Made by a program: the position numbers and the translations under genes | Shown: one piece after another, positions 1 through 12,702 of the stretch | Numbering within the stretch: the stretch's first letter is position 1 | Layout of the letters: each line of letters opens with the position of its first letter | From: Stomorhina lunata | Lineage: Eukaryota; Arthropoda; Insecta; Diptera; Rhiniidae | Length of the DNA stretch: 64,000 bases | Direction: 5' to 3' | Assembly: GCA_933228675.1 (NCBI GenBank) | Contig: OW121744.1 | Span: forward strand, 17,496,394 to 17,560,393 | Notes under the pieces: model-generated | Database searches by the model: none | What the model was told of the DNA's origin: nothing | The model's input: only the letters and a program-made list of their open reading frames with translations

Positions 1-544
1 TTCTGTCCGCACATCTCAAAATGGTACAAATAAACATATTGCCGATTCCGGGCATTGGATGCTTTTACTAAAGTCTCGGTTTTCTTTGTTTGGATCTCAA
101 TCATGTTCGAAATGTAATGACGAGGCTTATTATAATCACCCAGTTCCAGTATTCTTTAAATATCTCTTCATTCTGCTGAGCATTAATTTTGTTGTGACAC
201 AATTTTTTGCACTGTCCTATTGGATCAAATGTATTTTTAGGTACTTTTTTATTCCGAGATGTATAATATTAATTTCCTAAATTTTTGTTTAATTTATTCA
301 AGGCCATTGATGTTGTAGGTATATCGATATGTTGTTTTTTGCTATATTGTGGCAAGTCTGACTCGCTAAGATTAGATTCTAATATAGCAGCCATATCTGT
401 AACGCTCTCCGATGTTGTACCCAGATGCGATCTTTCTGATGGAATATAATCAGAATCATCAAAATCGGTTTCGTGAAAAACGTCTTCATCACTTTCGACA
501 TTTTCAAGGCTCTTAGTCTCGTTACCTGCTTCAAAAACGGCCAC
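1..544 (-). pseudogene. Broken fragment of an uncharacterised multi-copy insect protein family
   Basis: On the minus strand an ATG at 544 opens a 91-residue acidic, Ser/Asp-rich N-terminus ending in LNKNLGN. An in-frame TAA at 269-271 stops it, but the same frame continues beyond with YYTSRNKKVP, then a Cys/His-bearing stretch (GQCKKLCHNKI) and EEIFKEYWN. Near 143 one base is missing, and the next frame carries on with GDYNKPRHYISNMIE to the window edge. From memory, this pattern (acidic leader, a KVP linker, Cys-X3-Cys, then a YWxxGD segment) matches a family found in many copies in insect genomes, whose function I cannot name. One stop, one frameshift and truncation by the window edge make it a pseudogene. 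The family assignment is recollection, not a search. Confidence 0.55.
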
Positions 545-1558
545 AGTTTTACTTTTTTGTCTTTGATCAATTTACACGAGTTTTAATTTATTCTTAAATA
601 AATAGCTTCTTTTTTTCTTTTTCGTTTTTCTAAAAACACTTGTGTTGAGATAAGACTAAAATTGTTTAAGACTTTCGTTTTTTTAAACTAACTTCTTTTG
701 ATACAAGACGTTTTGTTGCAAGTAATCCTGGCGACCAATTGATCAAAACATCAACTTATTTGAGACAAGTGGTAATTTTTCAAAATTTGCTTTTCACGAA
801 ACGTCTTCTTTCGAAAGAAGCTGTTTTGTGAAAAATAGTTTAGCAAAAATTGGTAAAACTAAATGAAGACAAGCTGTTTTGTCAAACTATTTTTGCCAGT
901 TTTTTTGTGTGTGTTTTCAAATTAATCTTAATTCTCTGAAAGAAGTCGTTTTATCAAATTGAAATTGGGGAAAAATCTGAAAGAGGTCGATTAGTCGACT
1001 ACATATCTTCCGATCCAAAAGCCGTAGAAATACGAGGATTAGACCAAAAGAAGGGCATTAAAATTCCATATTTACTATAAAAATCTTGGAAAATTGTCTT
1101 ATTTCGAGAGAAGACGTTATGTCAAAATTCCACAGATATATTTCCTTAGGTAATCCGTTGAAGCCTCTTTTTGTTGGAAATTTTCTCGATATTTTCCCTA
1201 TATTTTATCATTCTTGAACTGAGAAGAATTTGCCTATTAATCCATGTCTTTCAAAAGGCCACAAACTCAAATTTATTTCCTTTTAGGAAAGAGTTGAATT
1301 ATTGAATACGTTCGAGTGTATTTGTCCGTGGATTTGAAGAAGTACATAAGCATGTATTTATATTTGTATGCATATTTCTGATATTGTTGTTATAAACACC
1401 TGAAGAAAAACCTTAAAAGATTTAAGGCACATACACACACACAACATGTCCATTCATACCAGCAAACACTCTCATACATGTTGGCTGGACTAGATGAAGT
1501 GAAGTAGAAGAAACAACTAAAGATGCCGCTTAATACTGTTTTCAGTTTTCAATAAAAA
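545..1558. other. AT-rich intergenic stretch, no gene seen
   Basis: No coding pattern is recognised. A perfect 16-bp palindrome CTTCTTTCGAAAGAAG lies near 806-821. The motif (A/G)GCTGTTTTGT recurs around 820 and 870, with inverted AAAAATAGTTT and AAACTATTTTT nearby, so a local foldback is possible. A short (AC)n run lies near 1431-1443. Confidence 0.5.
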
Positions 1559-3580
1559 ACAAGTAAGAGTGTTATATTCGGCTGTGCCGAATCTTATATA
1601 CCCACCATCAAGTTGTGTTAAATTTAGAAACATATCTCATATATCTACAAGGGTGCAGCTAATTCAAAATCTCCACCAAAACTGGAAAAATCGCTAAGCT
1701 ATTTGGTATTGTTGGTAAAACCTTTGGACTAAATTAGGTTTCCGTAGCTTTATAGTTCAACATTCAAAAATATTTTAGTGGTTTCCCCAGTATTTACTTT
1801 GATCAAAATTCGGTCTCATAATCGGGTATAGTTTTACATTAATAAGTTGTTAAATACTTTTCGTTGTGCTTAATATGTAGTTAGGCTAAACACGTTAATA
1901 GTAATACGACAGGTCCATATATTTCGTTATGAGTTCCTAATGCATTCATCATATATAAAGTCTGGGCTGAACATTGATTGATGCCTATATAATTTCATAG
2001 GTGCAATCTTAATATAATGAATGTACCTCCAAATCTTTTTGATTGTAGATATAAAAAGGGGATGTTATATATATAAGAATTATAGACCGATTATAACAAA
2101 ATTTTACACACTGACTGGTATATATAGAGAGCTTTATCTTGCAAAATTTAGTGGCCATAGCTATCATAGTTTCTAATTTAATAGCTTTTAACTGACCTTT
2201 GCTAAAATTTTTGGTTTCCGTGAGTGTTTTTCACATGAAAGCTAAAGTCAAATATGGACTGATTCCTATAAAATTTGATAAACTGATCAAAAATTGCATA
2301 AAACTTCCCTATTTTAAATTTAATCGTCATAGCTATTACAATTGTATTCAATTTATCAGCATTAATGTGTTTCCCGGGGCGGGGTTATATGGGAGCTCTA
2401 ACTAAATTTGAACCGATTTTGTCCATTTCAACACACAGATATCCAAAATACTTTTGTAAAATTTTGTCCCTCTAGCTCTTTTCGTTAAGGCGCTATCGTG
2501 CTTTTATCTGACGGACAGACGGACATAAACAACCTTTTCTTTATGTATTTTTGTGTTTCCATAAGTTTTTTATATGGGAGCTATGGTCAAATGGTGACCG
2601 ATTGTGACAAAATTTTGCACACTGGCTGGCATTGACATAAGACTTCCTTGTGCTTAATTTAGTCTTACTAGCTCTTGTAGTTAAGGAGCTATCACGATTT
2701 TATCTGACGGACAGACGGACATAAATCCCCTTTTCTTTTTGAATTTTTGTGTTTTCGTAAGTTTTTTATATGGGAGCTAGGTCAAATGGTGACCGATTGC
2801 GACAAAATTTTGCACACTGGCTGGCATTGACATAAGACTTCCTTGTGCTTAATTTAGTCTTACTAGCTCTTGTAGTTAAGGAGCTATCACGATTTTATCT
2901 GACGGACAGACGGACATAAATCCCCTTTTCTTTTTGAATTTTTGTGTTTTCGTAAGTTTTTTATATGGGAGCTAGGTGAAATAGTGACCGATTGTGACAA
3001 AATTTTGCACACTGGCTGGCATTGATATAAGACTTTCTTGTGCCAAATTTAGTGGTTATATCTGTTATACTTTTAGATTTATTGGCATTTAAGTGTATTT
3101 TGGGTGAAATTTAGGCTGTTTTCGTAAGTTTTTTGTATGGGAGCTATGGCTAAATGTGAACCGATTTCGATGAAATTTTATATGCTGCCTAGTGCTTATT
3201 TAAAACTTCTAGATACCAAATTTTGTCATCATAACTGTCATAATTTGTCATTTATTAGCAAATAAGCAATTAGCCTAGACAAGGTTATACGGGAGCTATG
3301 GTCAAATGCTAACCGATTTTGCCCAATTTCAATACCAAAATCATAGATAAAGAATGTTTTTGCTAAGTTTCAGTTAACTAGCTCTTTTCGTTTGGACGTT
3401 ATCGTGATTTCAACAGACAGACAGACGGACAGACAGACGGACATAGCTCAATCGTCTTAGAATTTCATAAGGATTCAAAATATATATCGTTTTTGATTTT
3501 TGAACCAATATTAAGGAAATTACAAACGGAATGACAATCTCAATATACCCCCCATTCTTTTTGATGGTGGGTATAAAAAG
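1559..3580 (-). mobile_element. Helentron-like non-autonomous element (HINE/DINE-1-like), family 1
   Basis: The left edge starts AACAAGTAAGA, followed by a hairpin (ATTCGGC at 1576-1582 against GCCGAAT at 1586-1592). Next is the subterminal repeat TATACCCACCATCAA (1597-1611), whose exact reverse complement lies at 3561-3575. Subterminal inverted repeats with a hairpin outside only one of them are the described layout of Helentron-associated elements; the hairpin side is the 3' end, so this copy reads on the minus strand. There is no coding capacity. The interior carries recurring phrases such as TATGGGAGCTATGGTCAAAT and GACGGACAGACGGACAT. The class is inferred from structure only. Confidence 0.55.
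2519..3012. repeat. Internal ~195-bp tandem repeat inside the Helentron-like element
   Basis: The segment beginning GACGGACAGACGGACATAAA and continuing through ATATGGGAGCTA, ACCGATTG and CACACTGGCTGGCATTGA occurs about 2.5 times, with starts near 2515, 2710 and 2904. The second and third units are almost identical, which indicates recent local duplication inside the element. Confidence 0.8.
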
Positions 3581-3971
3581 TACAAGACTTTAAGAACTAG
3601 AGGTTTGTAAGCCAAAACATTTTTATAAAAAAGAAATAAAAAAAAACATTTTTAAATATTTCATTTTATATGAAGTTCCCATGTTCATTTGGGCATCACA
3701 TGACATTTTTTGTACTCGAGCAAAAAAAAAAATATTGCAAGAACAGCAAAAAAACAAACTAACCAAAACTAAAAGATTTGACCGCAAACATTTGTAAGCT
3801 TTTTCTGAAATGGGATATTTCTTGTAGTTTAGGCTTCTTTTTTTTGGGTTTGCTTCAGTCTCAATGCATTACCCCTTCCATGCATGATGTACACTTTTTG
3901 CTAAGAGGAGATTTTAAGCTTAATATGGAAAAGTTTTTCAAATTGTTGTAGGTACCATAAATATCATCTAC

Positions 3972-4002
<31 letters not shown>

Positions 4003-4220
4003 TGTATGTATGTATGTACCTACATATTGTGCATATTGGTATTTAAGAATTTGATTTAGGTTTAATGCCGACTATACACCAATCCACTTTTTTACTTTTA
4101 GGAATTCTTTTTATATTTATATATTTGGATTAAAATTTTTTATATGTATATTTTAAATATGGAAACCTTATGTTGTATGTCATTGAAATTTTATTAGACC
4201 CTACATCACCATAGGCAGCA
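3581..4220. repeat. Non-coding spacer with an (ATGT)n microsatellite
   Basis: An uninterrupted ATGT tract of about 11 units lies at roughly 3973-4017. The rest of the spacer is A/T-rich sequence with poly-A runs (around 3630-3760), and I see no gene in it. Confidence 0.8.
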
Positions 4221-7200
4221 ATTTTCTAAAAAAAAATTTATACCGAAAAAATTTCTAAAAAAAATTTATACCGAAAAAATTTCTATAAAAAATTTATACC
4301 CAAAAATTTTCTATAAAAAATGTTTATGCTGAAAAATTTTCTATAAAAAATTTTTATGCTGAAAATTTTTCTATAAAAAATTTTTATACTGAAAAATTTT
4401 CTATAAAAAAATTTTATACCGAAAAATTTTCTATAAAAAAATTTTATACCGAAAATTTTTCTATAAAAAATTTTTATACCAAAAATTTTCTACAAAATAT
4501 TTTTATACCGAAAAATTTTCTATAAAAAATTTTTATTCCGAAAGATTTTCTATAAAAAATTTTCTATATATATTTTCTATATAAATAAATTTTCTATCAA
4601 AAAATTTTATACTGAAAAATTTTCTATCAAAAAATTTTATACTGAAAAATTTTCTATAAAAAAATTTTATACTGAAAAATCTTCTATAAAAAAATTTTAT
4701 ACTGAAAAATTTTCTATAAAAAATTTTTATACCGAAAAATTTTCTATAAAAAATTTTTATACCGAAAAATTTTCTATAAAAAATTTTTATACCGAAAAAT
4801 TTTCTATAAAAAATTTTTATACCGAAAAATTTTCTATAAAAAATTTTTAACCGAAAAATTTTCTATAAAAAATTTTTAACCGAAAAATTTTCTATAAAAA
4901 ATTTTTAACGGAAAAATTTTCTATATAAAATTTTTATACCGAAAAATTTTCTATAACAAATTTTTAGCCGAAAAATTTTCTATAAAAAAATTTTATACCG
5001 AAAAATTTTTATTTAAGAAAAGTTTTCTTTAAGAAATTTTTATGGCCAAAAATTTCTATAAAAAAATTGTATTCAGAAAACTTTTCTATACACAATTTTA
5101 TACCGAAAAATTTTCTTTTAAAATTTTTATACCGAAAATTATCTATAAAAATTTTTATACCGATAAATTTTCTATAAAAATTTTTATAACGAAAAATATT
5201 CTATAAAAAAATTGTATTCGGAAAACTTTTCTAAACACAATTTTAACCGAAAAATTTTCTATATAAAACTTGTATACCGAAAAATTTTCTATATAAAATT
5301 TTTATACCGAAAAACTTCTGCATAAAATTTTTATACCGAAAAAATTTCTATATAAAATTTTATACCGAAAAATTTTCTATCAAAAATTTTTATGCCGAAA
5401 AATTTTCTATATACAAGTTTTATACAGAAAAATTTTCTGTATAAAATTTTTATACCGAAAAATTTTCTGTATAAAATTTTTATACCGAAAAATTTTCTGT
5501 ATAAAATTTTTATACCGAAAAATTTTCTATAAAAAATTTTAATACCGAAAAATTTTCTATAAAAAAATTGTATACTGAAAAATTTTCTATCAAAAATTTT
5601 TTTACCGAAAAATTTTCTATATAAAATTTTTATACCGAAAAATTTTCTATAAAAAAATTTTATACCGAAAAATTTTCTATAAAAAATTTTTAAACCGAAA
5701 AATTTTTTATAAAAAATTTTAATACCGAAAAATTTTCTATAAAAAATTTTAATACCGAAAAATTTTCTATATAAAATTTTTATACCGAAAAATTTTCTAT
5801 ATACAACTTTTATACCGAAAAATTTTCTATAAAAAATTTTTAACCGAAAAATTTTCTATAAAAAATTTTTAACCGAAAAATTTTCTATAAAAAATTTTTA
5901 ACCGAAAAATTTTCTATAAAAAATTTTTAACGGAAAAATTTTCTATATAAAATTTTTATACCGAAAAATTTTCTATAACAAATTTTTAGCCGAAAAATTT
6001 TCTATAAAAAAATTTTATACCGAAAAATTTTTATTTAAGAAAAGTTTTCTTTAAGAAATTTTTATGGCCAAAAATTTCTATAAAAAAATTGTATTCAGAA
6101 AACTTTTCTATACACAATTTTATACCGAAAAATTTTCTTTTAAAATTTTTATACCGAAAATTATCTATAAAAATTTTTATACCGATAAATTTTCTATAAA
6201 AATTTTTATAACGAAAAATATTCTATAAAAAAATTGTATTCGGAAAACTTTTCTAAACACAATTTTAACCGAAAAATTTTCTATATAAAACTTGTATACC
6301 GAAAAATTTTCTATATAAAATTTTTATACCGAAAAACTTCTGCATAAAATTTTTATACCGAAAAAATTTCTATATAAAATTTTATACCGAAAAATTTTCT
6401 ATCAAAAATTTTTATGCCGAAAAATTTTCTATATACAAGTTTTATACAGAAAAATTTTCTATATAAAATTTTTATACCGAAAAATTTTCTGTATAAAATT
6501 TTTATACCGAAAAATTTTCTGTATAAAATTTTTATACCGAAAAATTTTCTGTATAAAATTTTTATACCGAAAAATTTTCTATAAAAAATTTTAATACCGA
6601 AAAATTTTCTATAAAAAAATTGTATACTGAAAAATTTTCTATCAAAAATTTTTTTACCGAAAAATTTTCTATATAAAATTTTTATACCGAAAAATTTTCT
6701 ATAAAAAAATTTTATACCGAAAAATTTTCTATAAAAAATTTTTAAACCGAAAAATTTTTTATAAAAAATTTTAATACCGAAAAATTTTCTATAAAAAATT
6801 TTAATACCGAAAAATTTTCTATATAAAATTTTTATACCGAAAAATTTTCTATATACAACTTTTATACCGAAAAATTTTCTATAAAAAATTTTTATACCGA
6901 AAAATTTTCTATAAAAAATTTTTATACCGAAAAATTTTCTATATAAAATTTTTATACCGAAAAATTGTCTATATAAAATTTTTATACCGAAAAATTTTCG
7001 GTATAAAAATTTATACCGAAAAATTTTCTATAAAAAATTTTAATACCGAGAAATTTTCTATATACAACTTTTATACCGAAAATTTTTCTATATAAAATTT
7101 TTATACCGAAAAATTTTCTATATACAATTTTTATACCGAAAAATTTTCTATATAAAATTTTTATACCGAAAAATTTTTTATATAAAATTTTTATACCGAA

Positions 7201-9590
7201 AAATTTTCTATATAAAATTTTTATACCGAAAAATTTTCTATATAAAATTTTTATACCGAAAAATTTTCTATATAAAATTTTTATACCGAAAAATTTTCTA
7301 TATAAAATTTTTATACCGAAAATTTTCTATAAAAAATTTTTATACCGAAAAATTTTCTATATATAATTTTTATACCGAAAAATTTTCTATAAAAAATTTT
7401 TAACCGAAAAATTTTCTATATAAAATTTTTATACCGAAAAATTTTTTATATAAAATTTTTATACCGAAAAATTTTCTATATAAAATTTTAATACCGAAAA
7501 ATTTTCTATATAAAATTTTTGTACCGAAAAATTTTCTATAAACAATTTTTATACCGAAAAATTTTCTATATATAATTTTTATACCGAAAAATTTTCTATA
7601 TAAAATTTGTATACCGAAAAATTTTCTATATAAAATTTGTATACCGAAAAATTTTTTATATAAAATTTTTGTACCGAAAAATTTTCTATATAAAATTTTT
7701 ATACCGAAAAATTTTCTATATAAAATTTTTATACCGAAAAATTTTCTATATAAAATTTTTATACCGAAAAATTTTCTATATAAAATTTTTATACCGAAAA
7801 ATTTTCTATATAAAATTTTTATACCGAAAAATTTTCTATATAAAATTTTTATACCAAAAAATTTTCTATATAAAATTTGTATACCGAAAAATTTTCTATA
7901 TATAATTTTTATACCGAAAAATTTTCTATATAAAATTTTTATACCGAAAAATTTTCTATATAAAATTTTTATACCGAAAAATTTTCTATATAAAATTTTT
8001 ATACCGAAAAATTTTTTATATAAAATTTTTATACCGAAAAATTTTCTATATAAAATTTTAATACCGAAAAATTTTCTATATAAAATTTTTGTACCGAAAA
8101 ATTTTCTATAAACAATTTTTAGACCGAAAAATTTTCTATAAAAAATTTGTATACCTAAAAATTTTCTATATAAAATTTTTATACCGAAAAATTTTCTATA
8201 AAAAAATTTTATGCCGAAAAGTTTTCTATAAAAAATTTTTATACCGAAAAATTTTCTATATAAAATTTTTATACCGAAAATTTTCTATAAAAAATTTTTA
8301 TACCGAAAATTTTCTATAAAAATTTGTATACCGAAAAATTTCTATAAAAAATTTTTATACCTAAAAATTTTCTATAAAAAAATTTTATACCGAAAAAATT
8401 TCTATAAAAAAATTTTATACCGAAAAATTTTCTATAAAAAATTTTATACCGAAAAATTTTCTATAAAAAAATTTTATGCCGAAAAATTTTCAATAAAAAA
8501 TTTTTCTACGGAAAAATTTTCTACAAAAAATGTTTATACCGAAAATTTTTCTATAAAAAATGTTTATACCGAAAAATTTTCTATAAAAAATTTGTATACC
8601 GAAAAATTTTCTATAAAAAACTTGTATACCGAAAGATTTTTTATAAAAAATGTTAAAATTTTTTATACCGAAAAATTTTCTATATAAAATTTTTATACCG
8701 AAAAATTTTCTATATATAATTTTTATACCGAAAAATTTTCTATATAAAATTTTTATACCGAAAAATTTTCTATATAAAATTATATATACCGAAAAATTTT
8801 CCATATAAAATTTTATATACCGTAAAATTTTCTATAAAAAATTTTTATACTGAAAAATTTTCTCTAAAAAATTTTTATACCAAAAATTTTTATACCGAAA
8901 AATTTTCTTTAAAAATTTTTATTCCGAAAAATTTTCTATAAAAAATTTTCTTTAAAAATTTTTATACCGTAAAATTTTCTACAAAAAATGTTTATACCGA
9001 AAAATTATTCTATAAAAATTTTTATACCGAAAAATTTTCAATAAAAATTTCTAACCGAAAAATTTTGTACAAAATTTTTGATACCGAAAAATTTGCTATA
9101 AAAATTTGTATACCGAAAAATTGTCTGTAAAAAATTTTCTATAAAAAACTTTTATACCGAAAAATTTTCTATAAAAAACTTTTATACCGAAAAATTTTCT
9201 AAAAAAAATTTATACCCAAAAATTTTCTATAACAAAATTTTTATTCCGAAAAATTTTTATACCAAAAAATTTTCTATAAAAAAAAATTTTAATACCAAAA
9301 AATTTTAATACCAAAAAATTTTAATACCAAAAAATTTTCTATAAAAAATTTTTATACCGAAAAATTTTATTTTAACGAAATTTTTTTTATCGAAAAATTT
9401 TCTATGAAAAATTTTTATACTGAAAATTTCTATAAAATTTTTTTTTAACGAAAAGTTTTATAAAAAATTTTTATACCGAAAAGTTTTTAACAAAAATTTT
9501 CTATAAAAAATTTTTATATAGAAAAATTTTTATTTTTATGGCAAAATATTTCTATAAAAAATTTTTATAGCAAAAAAAATTTCTATCCAT
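4221..9590. repeat. AT-rich satellite array A, 30-bp unit
   Basis: About 5.4 kb (near 180 units) of a 30-bp monomer. Its conserved core is CGAAAAATTTTCTATA, preceded by TATAC and followed by TAAAATTTTT. The monomer is a near-palindrome around TATA. Units are most uniform at about 7,140-8,290, where long runs are identical, and most diverged at both edges, where spacing also breaks down. That gradient is expected if unequal exchange homogenises the middle. Because 30 is divisible by three, stop-free frames with a 10-residue period (YRKIFYIKFL) appear. They are artefacts. Confidence 0.95.
4840..6890. repeat. Higher-order tandem duplication (~1,022 bp) inside array A
   Basis: Distinctive variant monomers recur in the same order. 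The AACGG variant is at 4907 and 5929; ATTGTATTCG is at 5211 and 6233; the block with TTTAAGAAAAGTTTTC is near 5023 and 6045. The offset is 1,022 bp through this stretch and 1,052 bp later (CTATATACAACTT near 5797 and 6849), because the second copy gained one 30-bp unit. About 34 monomers were thus duplicated as a block. Confidence 0.9.
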
Positions 9591-10513
9591 TTTTAGGGGG
9601 TTACCCGCAGTTGATTTTTACATTTGTATAAAAATCTTGGCGGTCTAATATCTATTAGTTGTTACACGACAAACTAATTAGAGGAACTTGAAGTAACAAG
9701 TCTTTTTAATTAGCTTTTAAAGTTGTTAAATATTGAATTATAATAACAAATATTTTAAAACTCTGTGTTAACAAGGCCATTCTACCTAAGAAAAGTGGAA
9801 GATTTTCATTATAAGAAATGACAAGGTTCTTTCAATAAATTTTAAATTAATTAAACAATTTTTTTTTTAATATTTGCATTCACATTATCCCAAGTTCTTG
9901 CTGTTTTTATAGTTATCACTTCAGGAATTTTTATTTCATTTGAATAGAGTCTATGCACTTTTTTTTTGCAATATTCTGTCCTTCCCACAGCCAACATTTG
10001 ACCAGATTATGTCGCTGTACTAAATTTATATTCAAAATTTTATATGTACTTTCAGACTCATATCTTTTAAGTTTTATATTTTCACAGAACTTGCAATAAA
10101 TCATTATTTATTCTGTTTGGAAAACTTGTCAATGGATAAATCATACAATATACAAACATATAAGTATGTATATACTTTTTTAATATTATGCATGTATGTA
10201 TGTTTAGACGTTATTAATGTATAAAATATACGAGTGCACAATTTTTCTACGTACACTTTTTTTGGCGCTGAATATGGCTCTGAACTTATTGGCTTCTTCT
10301 ACTATTCATATACTATGACACATGTTAATGGCCAAGACTAAAATCGAAGTTGTACTCTAGGCCTTAATCGTATTAATATTCTTTATCTTAGTGTATGTGT
10401 TTGGGCTTTATGTCCAAAGGGGTCAATTTGCAAGGCCCACGAATTGAAGGCATTCCTCGACGCTGATTTTTGTCAAACGCAAGATGTACTTTGCATTATT
10501 ATTGGGACTCATA
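9591..10513. other. Non-coding spacer, nothing recognised
   Basis: Both strands read as interrupted frames. There are short GTATGTA-like runs near 10,190-10,205. No element ends or coding signatures are seen before the transposon that begins at about 10,514. Confidence 0.5.
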
Positions 10514-11769
10514 AAGGGTGGTTAAATTGTAAGGGCCGATGTTGAATGTGAACCACACCTAAACTCCAAGTTTTTTTTCGATTTTTTTTTTTGACATTTC
10601 TCTATTTCAGACTTACTCAATTTGAACCATGGAGAGATACACAATCCAACAACGTGTTAAAGTTTTCCAGACTTATTATGAAAATGGGCGTTCAAATCAA
10701 AATGCTTATCGTGCACTTCGTGATTTTTTTGGTCAATTTGATCGTCCAAATGTGCGTACAATCGCAAAAATCGTGGAAAAATTCGAGCAAACCGATGTGA
10801 GAACTGCAGAAAATATTGCTGCTGTTCGCGATAGTGTGGCTGAAGAGCCGTCCACCTCAACTCGTCGTCGTGCCCAACAATTGCACCTCTCACGCTCGTC
10901 GTTGATGAACATTATGCATAAAGACTTGCATTTACACGCTTACAAGGTGCAATTGGCTCAAGAACTAAAGCCTCTTGACCATTCCAAACGTCGTGAATGG
11001 GCAGAATGGTGGCAAGAAATGGCAACAGTGGATGATCAATTTTCGAAGAAAATCATCTTCAGTGATGAGGCACATTTTCACCTGAGTGGATTCGTCAATA
11101 AACAGATTTGCCGCATTTGGGCGAATGAGAATCCAAGAGTGATTGTTGAAAAACCAATGCATCCACAAAGAGTGCGGTTTATGGGCTGGCGGCATCATCA
11201 GGCAGTATTTTTTCCAAAATGAGGCCGGTCAGGCAGTTACTGTGAATGGTGTTCGCTATCGTGAGATGATAACGAACTGTCTATGGCCCGAATTGGAAGA
11301 TATGGATGTGGACGATATGTGGTTTCAGCAGGACGGTGCCACTTGCCACACAGCTAACGAAACAATGGCTCATTTGCGCAACAAATTCAATGGCCGTGTT
11401 ATCTCACATAATGGCGATGTCAATTGGCCGCCAAGATCATGTGATTTGACACCGTTGAATTTTTTTCTTTGGGGTTATTTGAAAGAAAAGGTGTACGTCG
11501 ATAAGCCAGCAACAATTCAAGAGCTAAAGAATGAGATAATTCGGCACATTAACGGCATAGAACCTCCATTATGCCTCAGGGTCATCGAAAATTTGGACCA
11601 TCGGATGGAGGTGTGCCGCCGTGATCGCGGCGCCCATTTGGCCGATATTTTGTTCCATACATAATTGAGTAATACCAATATATCATAATAAAATAAAATT
11701 ACAATAATTTCCTAAATAGTTTGTGTTTTATTCAAAATCAACATCGGCCCTTGAAATTTAACCACCCGA
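10514..11769 (+). mobile_element. DD41D (rosa-type) mariner/Tc1 element, copy 1
   Basis: The ends are inverted repeats: GGGTGGTTAAATTGTAAGGG at the left (10516) and, read inward, GGGTGGTTAAATTTCAAGGG at the right, both continuing CCGATGTTGA (about 30 bp). TA dinucleotides flank both sides (10512-10513 and 11770-11771), the insertion preference of the IS630-Tc1-mariner superfamily. The element is about 1.26 kb, the usual size for a single-gene mariner-like element, and encloses a damaged transposase. Confidence 0.9.
10629..11664 (+). pseudogene. DD41D transposase, copy 1, inactivated
   Basis: This would be a cut-and-paste transposase binding the element ends and acting in the nucleus. The N-terminal helix-turn-helix region starts MERYTIQQRVKVFQTYYENG, and the DDE domain has SDEAHFHLSGFVNKQ (first Asp) and WFQQDGATCHTA (second Asp). 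Spacing to the third site is 41 residues, the DD41D signature. Compared with copy 2 at 15.7 kb it lacks 12 and 18 bp (both in frame) near 10,790-10,803, and 11 bp at about 11,174 between GTG repeats, which shifts the frame in mid-domain. The third catalytic Asp is also Asn (codon 11458-11460, LTPLNFFLWG, against LTPLDFFLWG in copy 2). Either the frameshift or the Asn alone should abolish activity. Confidence 0.9.
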
Positions 11770-11799
11770 TACATACAACATTACGAAAACATAACGATT

Positions 11800-12033
11800 G
11801 CCCCAAGCGCAAAAAATCATATATAAAAACTAGACAAATTAACGGCGAAGTCGAAAACCCATGATGCCAAGGTATTTGGTGGGATGAGCTATTGAAATCG
11901 GGTCATACGATGAAAAGTGACGAATACCGAAGACAATTGATTCGTTTAAAGAGAGCAATCTACAAAAACTACCAAAATATTTGACCACACACGAGGCCAT
12001 AATCTTTCATTATACACCGGTCAAGAACTATTT
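11800..12033 (+). pseudogene. Fragment of a second mariner-like transposase
   Basis: Short plus-strand stretches read KKSYIKTRQINGEVENP, then, after a frame change, DELLKSGHTMKSDEY and RRQLIRLKRAIYKNYQN, then a stop and PHTRP. These resemble the mariner catalytic-domain segment between the first and second Asp (WWD..., YYELLKP..., YRxQLxRL..., ...NARPH). No ends are visible. The fragment is cut at the right by the Helentron-like element starting at about 12,034. It is heavily decayed, and the assignment rests on recognising motif order. Confidence 0.55.
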
Positions 12034-12702
12034 CAAAACAAGTAAGAAAGTGCTATAGTCGGTCAGGCCCGACAGTACGATACCCTTCACCACTAAGGTC
12101 TTTTCCTGTATAAAGACAAATATTTGCTGAATTTTGCCATCATACAAACATTTTCTCAAAAGTTATATATTTAAGCTGTTTCCATCATTTGGAGTTATAT
12201 AGGGTCAAATATGGGCCGATTATCTCGAAATTTGGCAAATTGATTACAGTTTTTACAAAAATTATGTACTCAAAATTCTAATAATCTTCAGAGTGTTTTG
12301 GAGATTTATGTATCATTTAGTACGTTTTGACAGAAGAGTTTGTGTGGGAGCTATGGTCAAATGTGGACCGATTTCAACGAAATTTGGTACAGTGATTTTG
12401 GTTTAACAGTATTTGCTTTAAATTCCATGAGCAAATATTGATATTTGTGGCCAAAATATACATTTCGGGAAGTGGGACGTATGGGAGTTACCATAAATTT
12501 GACGATTTTCAATAGCCATGGTCCCGCTATCAAAACAAAATGATCTATGTCAAATTTCATAAAATTATCTTTAGAATTTCGACCTGTACTTTGATTACAT
12601 GGTTTACATGGGGGTCCAGCCAGCCAACCGTCCAGACGGACTGAAATCGCTAAATCGAGTCAGAAAGCCTATTGGTATACTAAAAGGTGGGTCTTAGACA
12701 AA
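12034..12702 (-). mobile_element. Helentron-like non-autonomous element, family 2, 5'-truncated
   Basis: It begins AACAAGTAAGAAAG, then has a hairpin (GTCGG at 12058-12062 against CCGAC at 12069-12073) and the subterminal repeat TACCCTTCACC (12081-12091). The interior shares long phrases with the copies at 47.2 and 61.6 kb (AATCACTGT/ACCAAATTTCG, GTATACCAATAG, read on the opposite strand). The partner subterminal repeat is missing at the right, where sequence switches to reverse-transcriptase debris. The hairpin end lies at the left, so the element reads on the minus strand. Confidence 0.55.

Noticed and set aside
7669..8804. Repetitive open frames in satellite A (YRKIFYIKFL type) on both strands
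   Set aside because: The 30-bp period preserves reading frame by arithmetic. The array edges lose it, and no gene structure is present.
4221..9590. Possibility of a CRISPR-like array of regular repeats and spacers
   Set aside because: Units are contiguous with no unique spacers, the genome is eukaryotic and the spacing drifts, so this is a satellite.
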